The position numbers were made by a program, and so were the translations under genes. The notes below the pieces were generated by a model that had not been told where the DNA came from, did no database searches, and saw nothing but the letters and a program-made list of their open reading frames with translations. From Bacteroidales bacterium (lineage in GTDB: Bacteria; Bacteroidota; Bacteroidia; Bacteroidales; WCHB1-69): a DNA stretch of 22,269 nucleotides. Below are positions 22,182 to 22,269 of the stretch, in pieces. The stretch spans positions 1-22,269 of the forward strand of contig JAEEUY010000008.1 of NCBI GenBank assembly GCA_016290715.1. Direction: 5' to 3'. The stretch's first letter is position 1. Each line of letters starts with the position of its first letter.

Positions 22182-22269
22182 TCCAGTGAAACTCGCTTAA
22201 TTGCGCTAATTTCATCTCCTCTTTTCATCGACGATGGATCCTTCGCTCTGGGTTCATCAGGTTTTCAAA

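Noticed and set aside
22182..22269. Open frames at the right edge, including a minus-strand frame ending FENLMNPERRIHRR and the read-through frame of cvpA
   Set aside because: Only 14 to 29 codons are visible, with no recognisable motif and no plausible start; they may be chance.
1..22269. CRISPR array, insertion sequence, prophage, toxin-antitoxin or defence cluster
   Set aside because: No spaced direct repeats, transposase, integrase or known defence motifs were seen on either strand.

Overview
The window is chromosomal DNA from a member of the Bacteroidota, most likely order Bacteroidales. Four things point there. Intergenic regions carry the Bacteroidota promoter -7 element TAnnTTTG and starts lack Shine-Dalgarno sequences. 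A PorZ homologue of the type IX secretion system (T9SS) is present. The gene order DUF4271-hemD-rnpA-yidD is typical of the group. The IleRS has the GIHH form of the HIGH motif, as in Bacteroides. The DNA looks AT-rich, though base composition was not computed. I cannot name a species. I see no insertion sequence, prophage, CRISPR array, integrase or defence system, and no stretch longer than 300 bases lacks a gene.

Layout. 1-192 is the 3' end of a WbqC-family gene. A tRNA-Leu(UAG) follows with its own promoter and a terminator that probably works in both directions. Two minus-strand genes encode a secreted protein (428-1006) and a small Cys-rich lipoprotein (1142-1375). Plus-strand 1556-9372 holds ileS, rbfA, a LolC/E-type ABC permease, porZ and an unknown secreted protein, all closely spaced. 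folD (9430-10299) has its own promoter and converges on a minus-strand polysaccharide flippase gene (10351-11892). From a divergent promoter region the compact cluster DUF4271-hemD-rnpA-yidD (12040-14143) runs rightwards. thrS (14307-16250) is followed by a small lipoprotein gene and a strong bidirectional terminator shared with convergent htpG (16807-18687, minus). Then come an ICMT-like membrane methyltransferase (minus), a MATE transporter, and an mlaF-type ATPase translationally close to cvpA.

Themes. Most genes are housekeeping: translation (ileS, thrS, rbfA, rnpA, tRNA-Leu), one-carbon metabolism (folD) and protein folding (htpG). A second theme is the cell envelope: lipoprotein release, T9SS attachment complex, YidD, flippase, Mla-type lipid transport and three or four small exported proteins. 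The most open questions are the unknown secreted protein 7 bases after porZ, the near-identical promoter cores of ileS and thrS, the mlaF gene without its permease, and the HemD-like protein in a group often unable to make heme. I found no convincing new multi-gene system.
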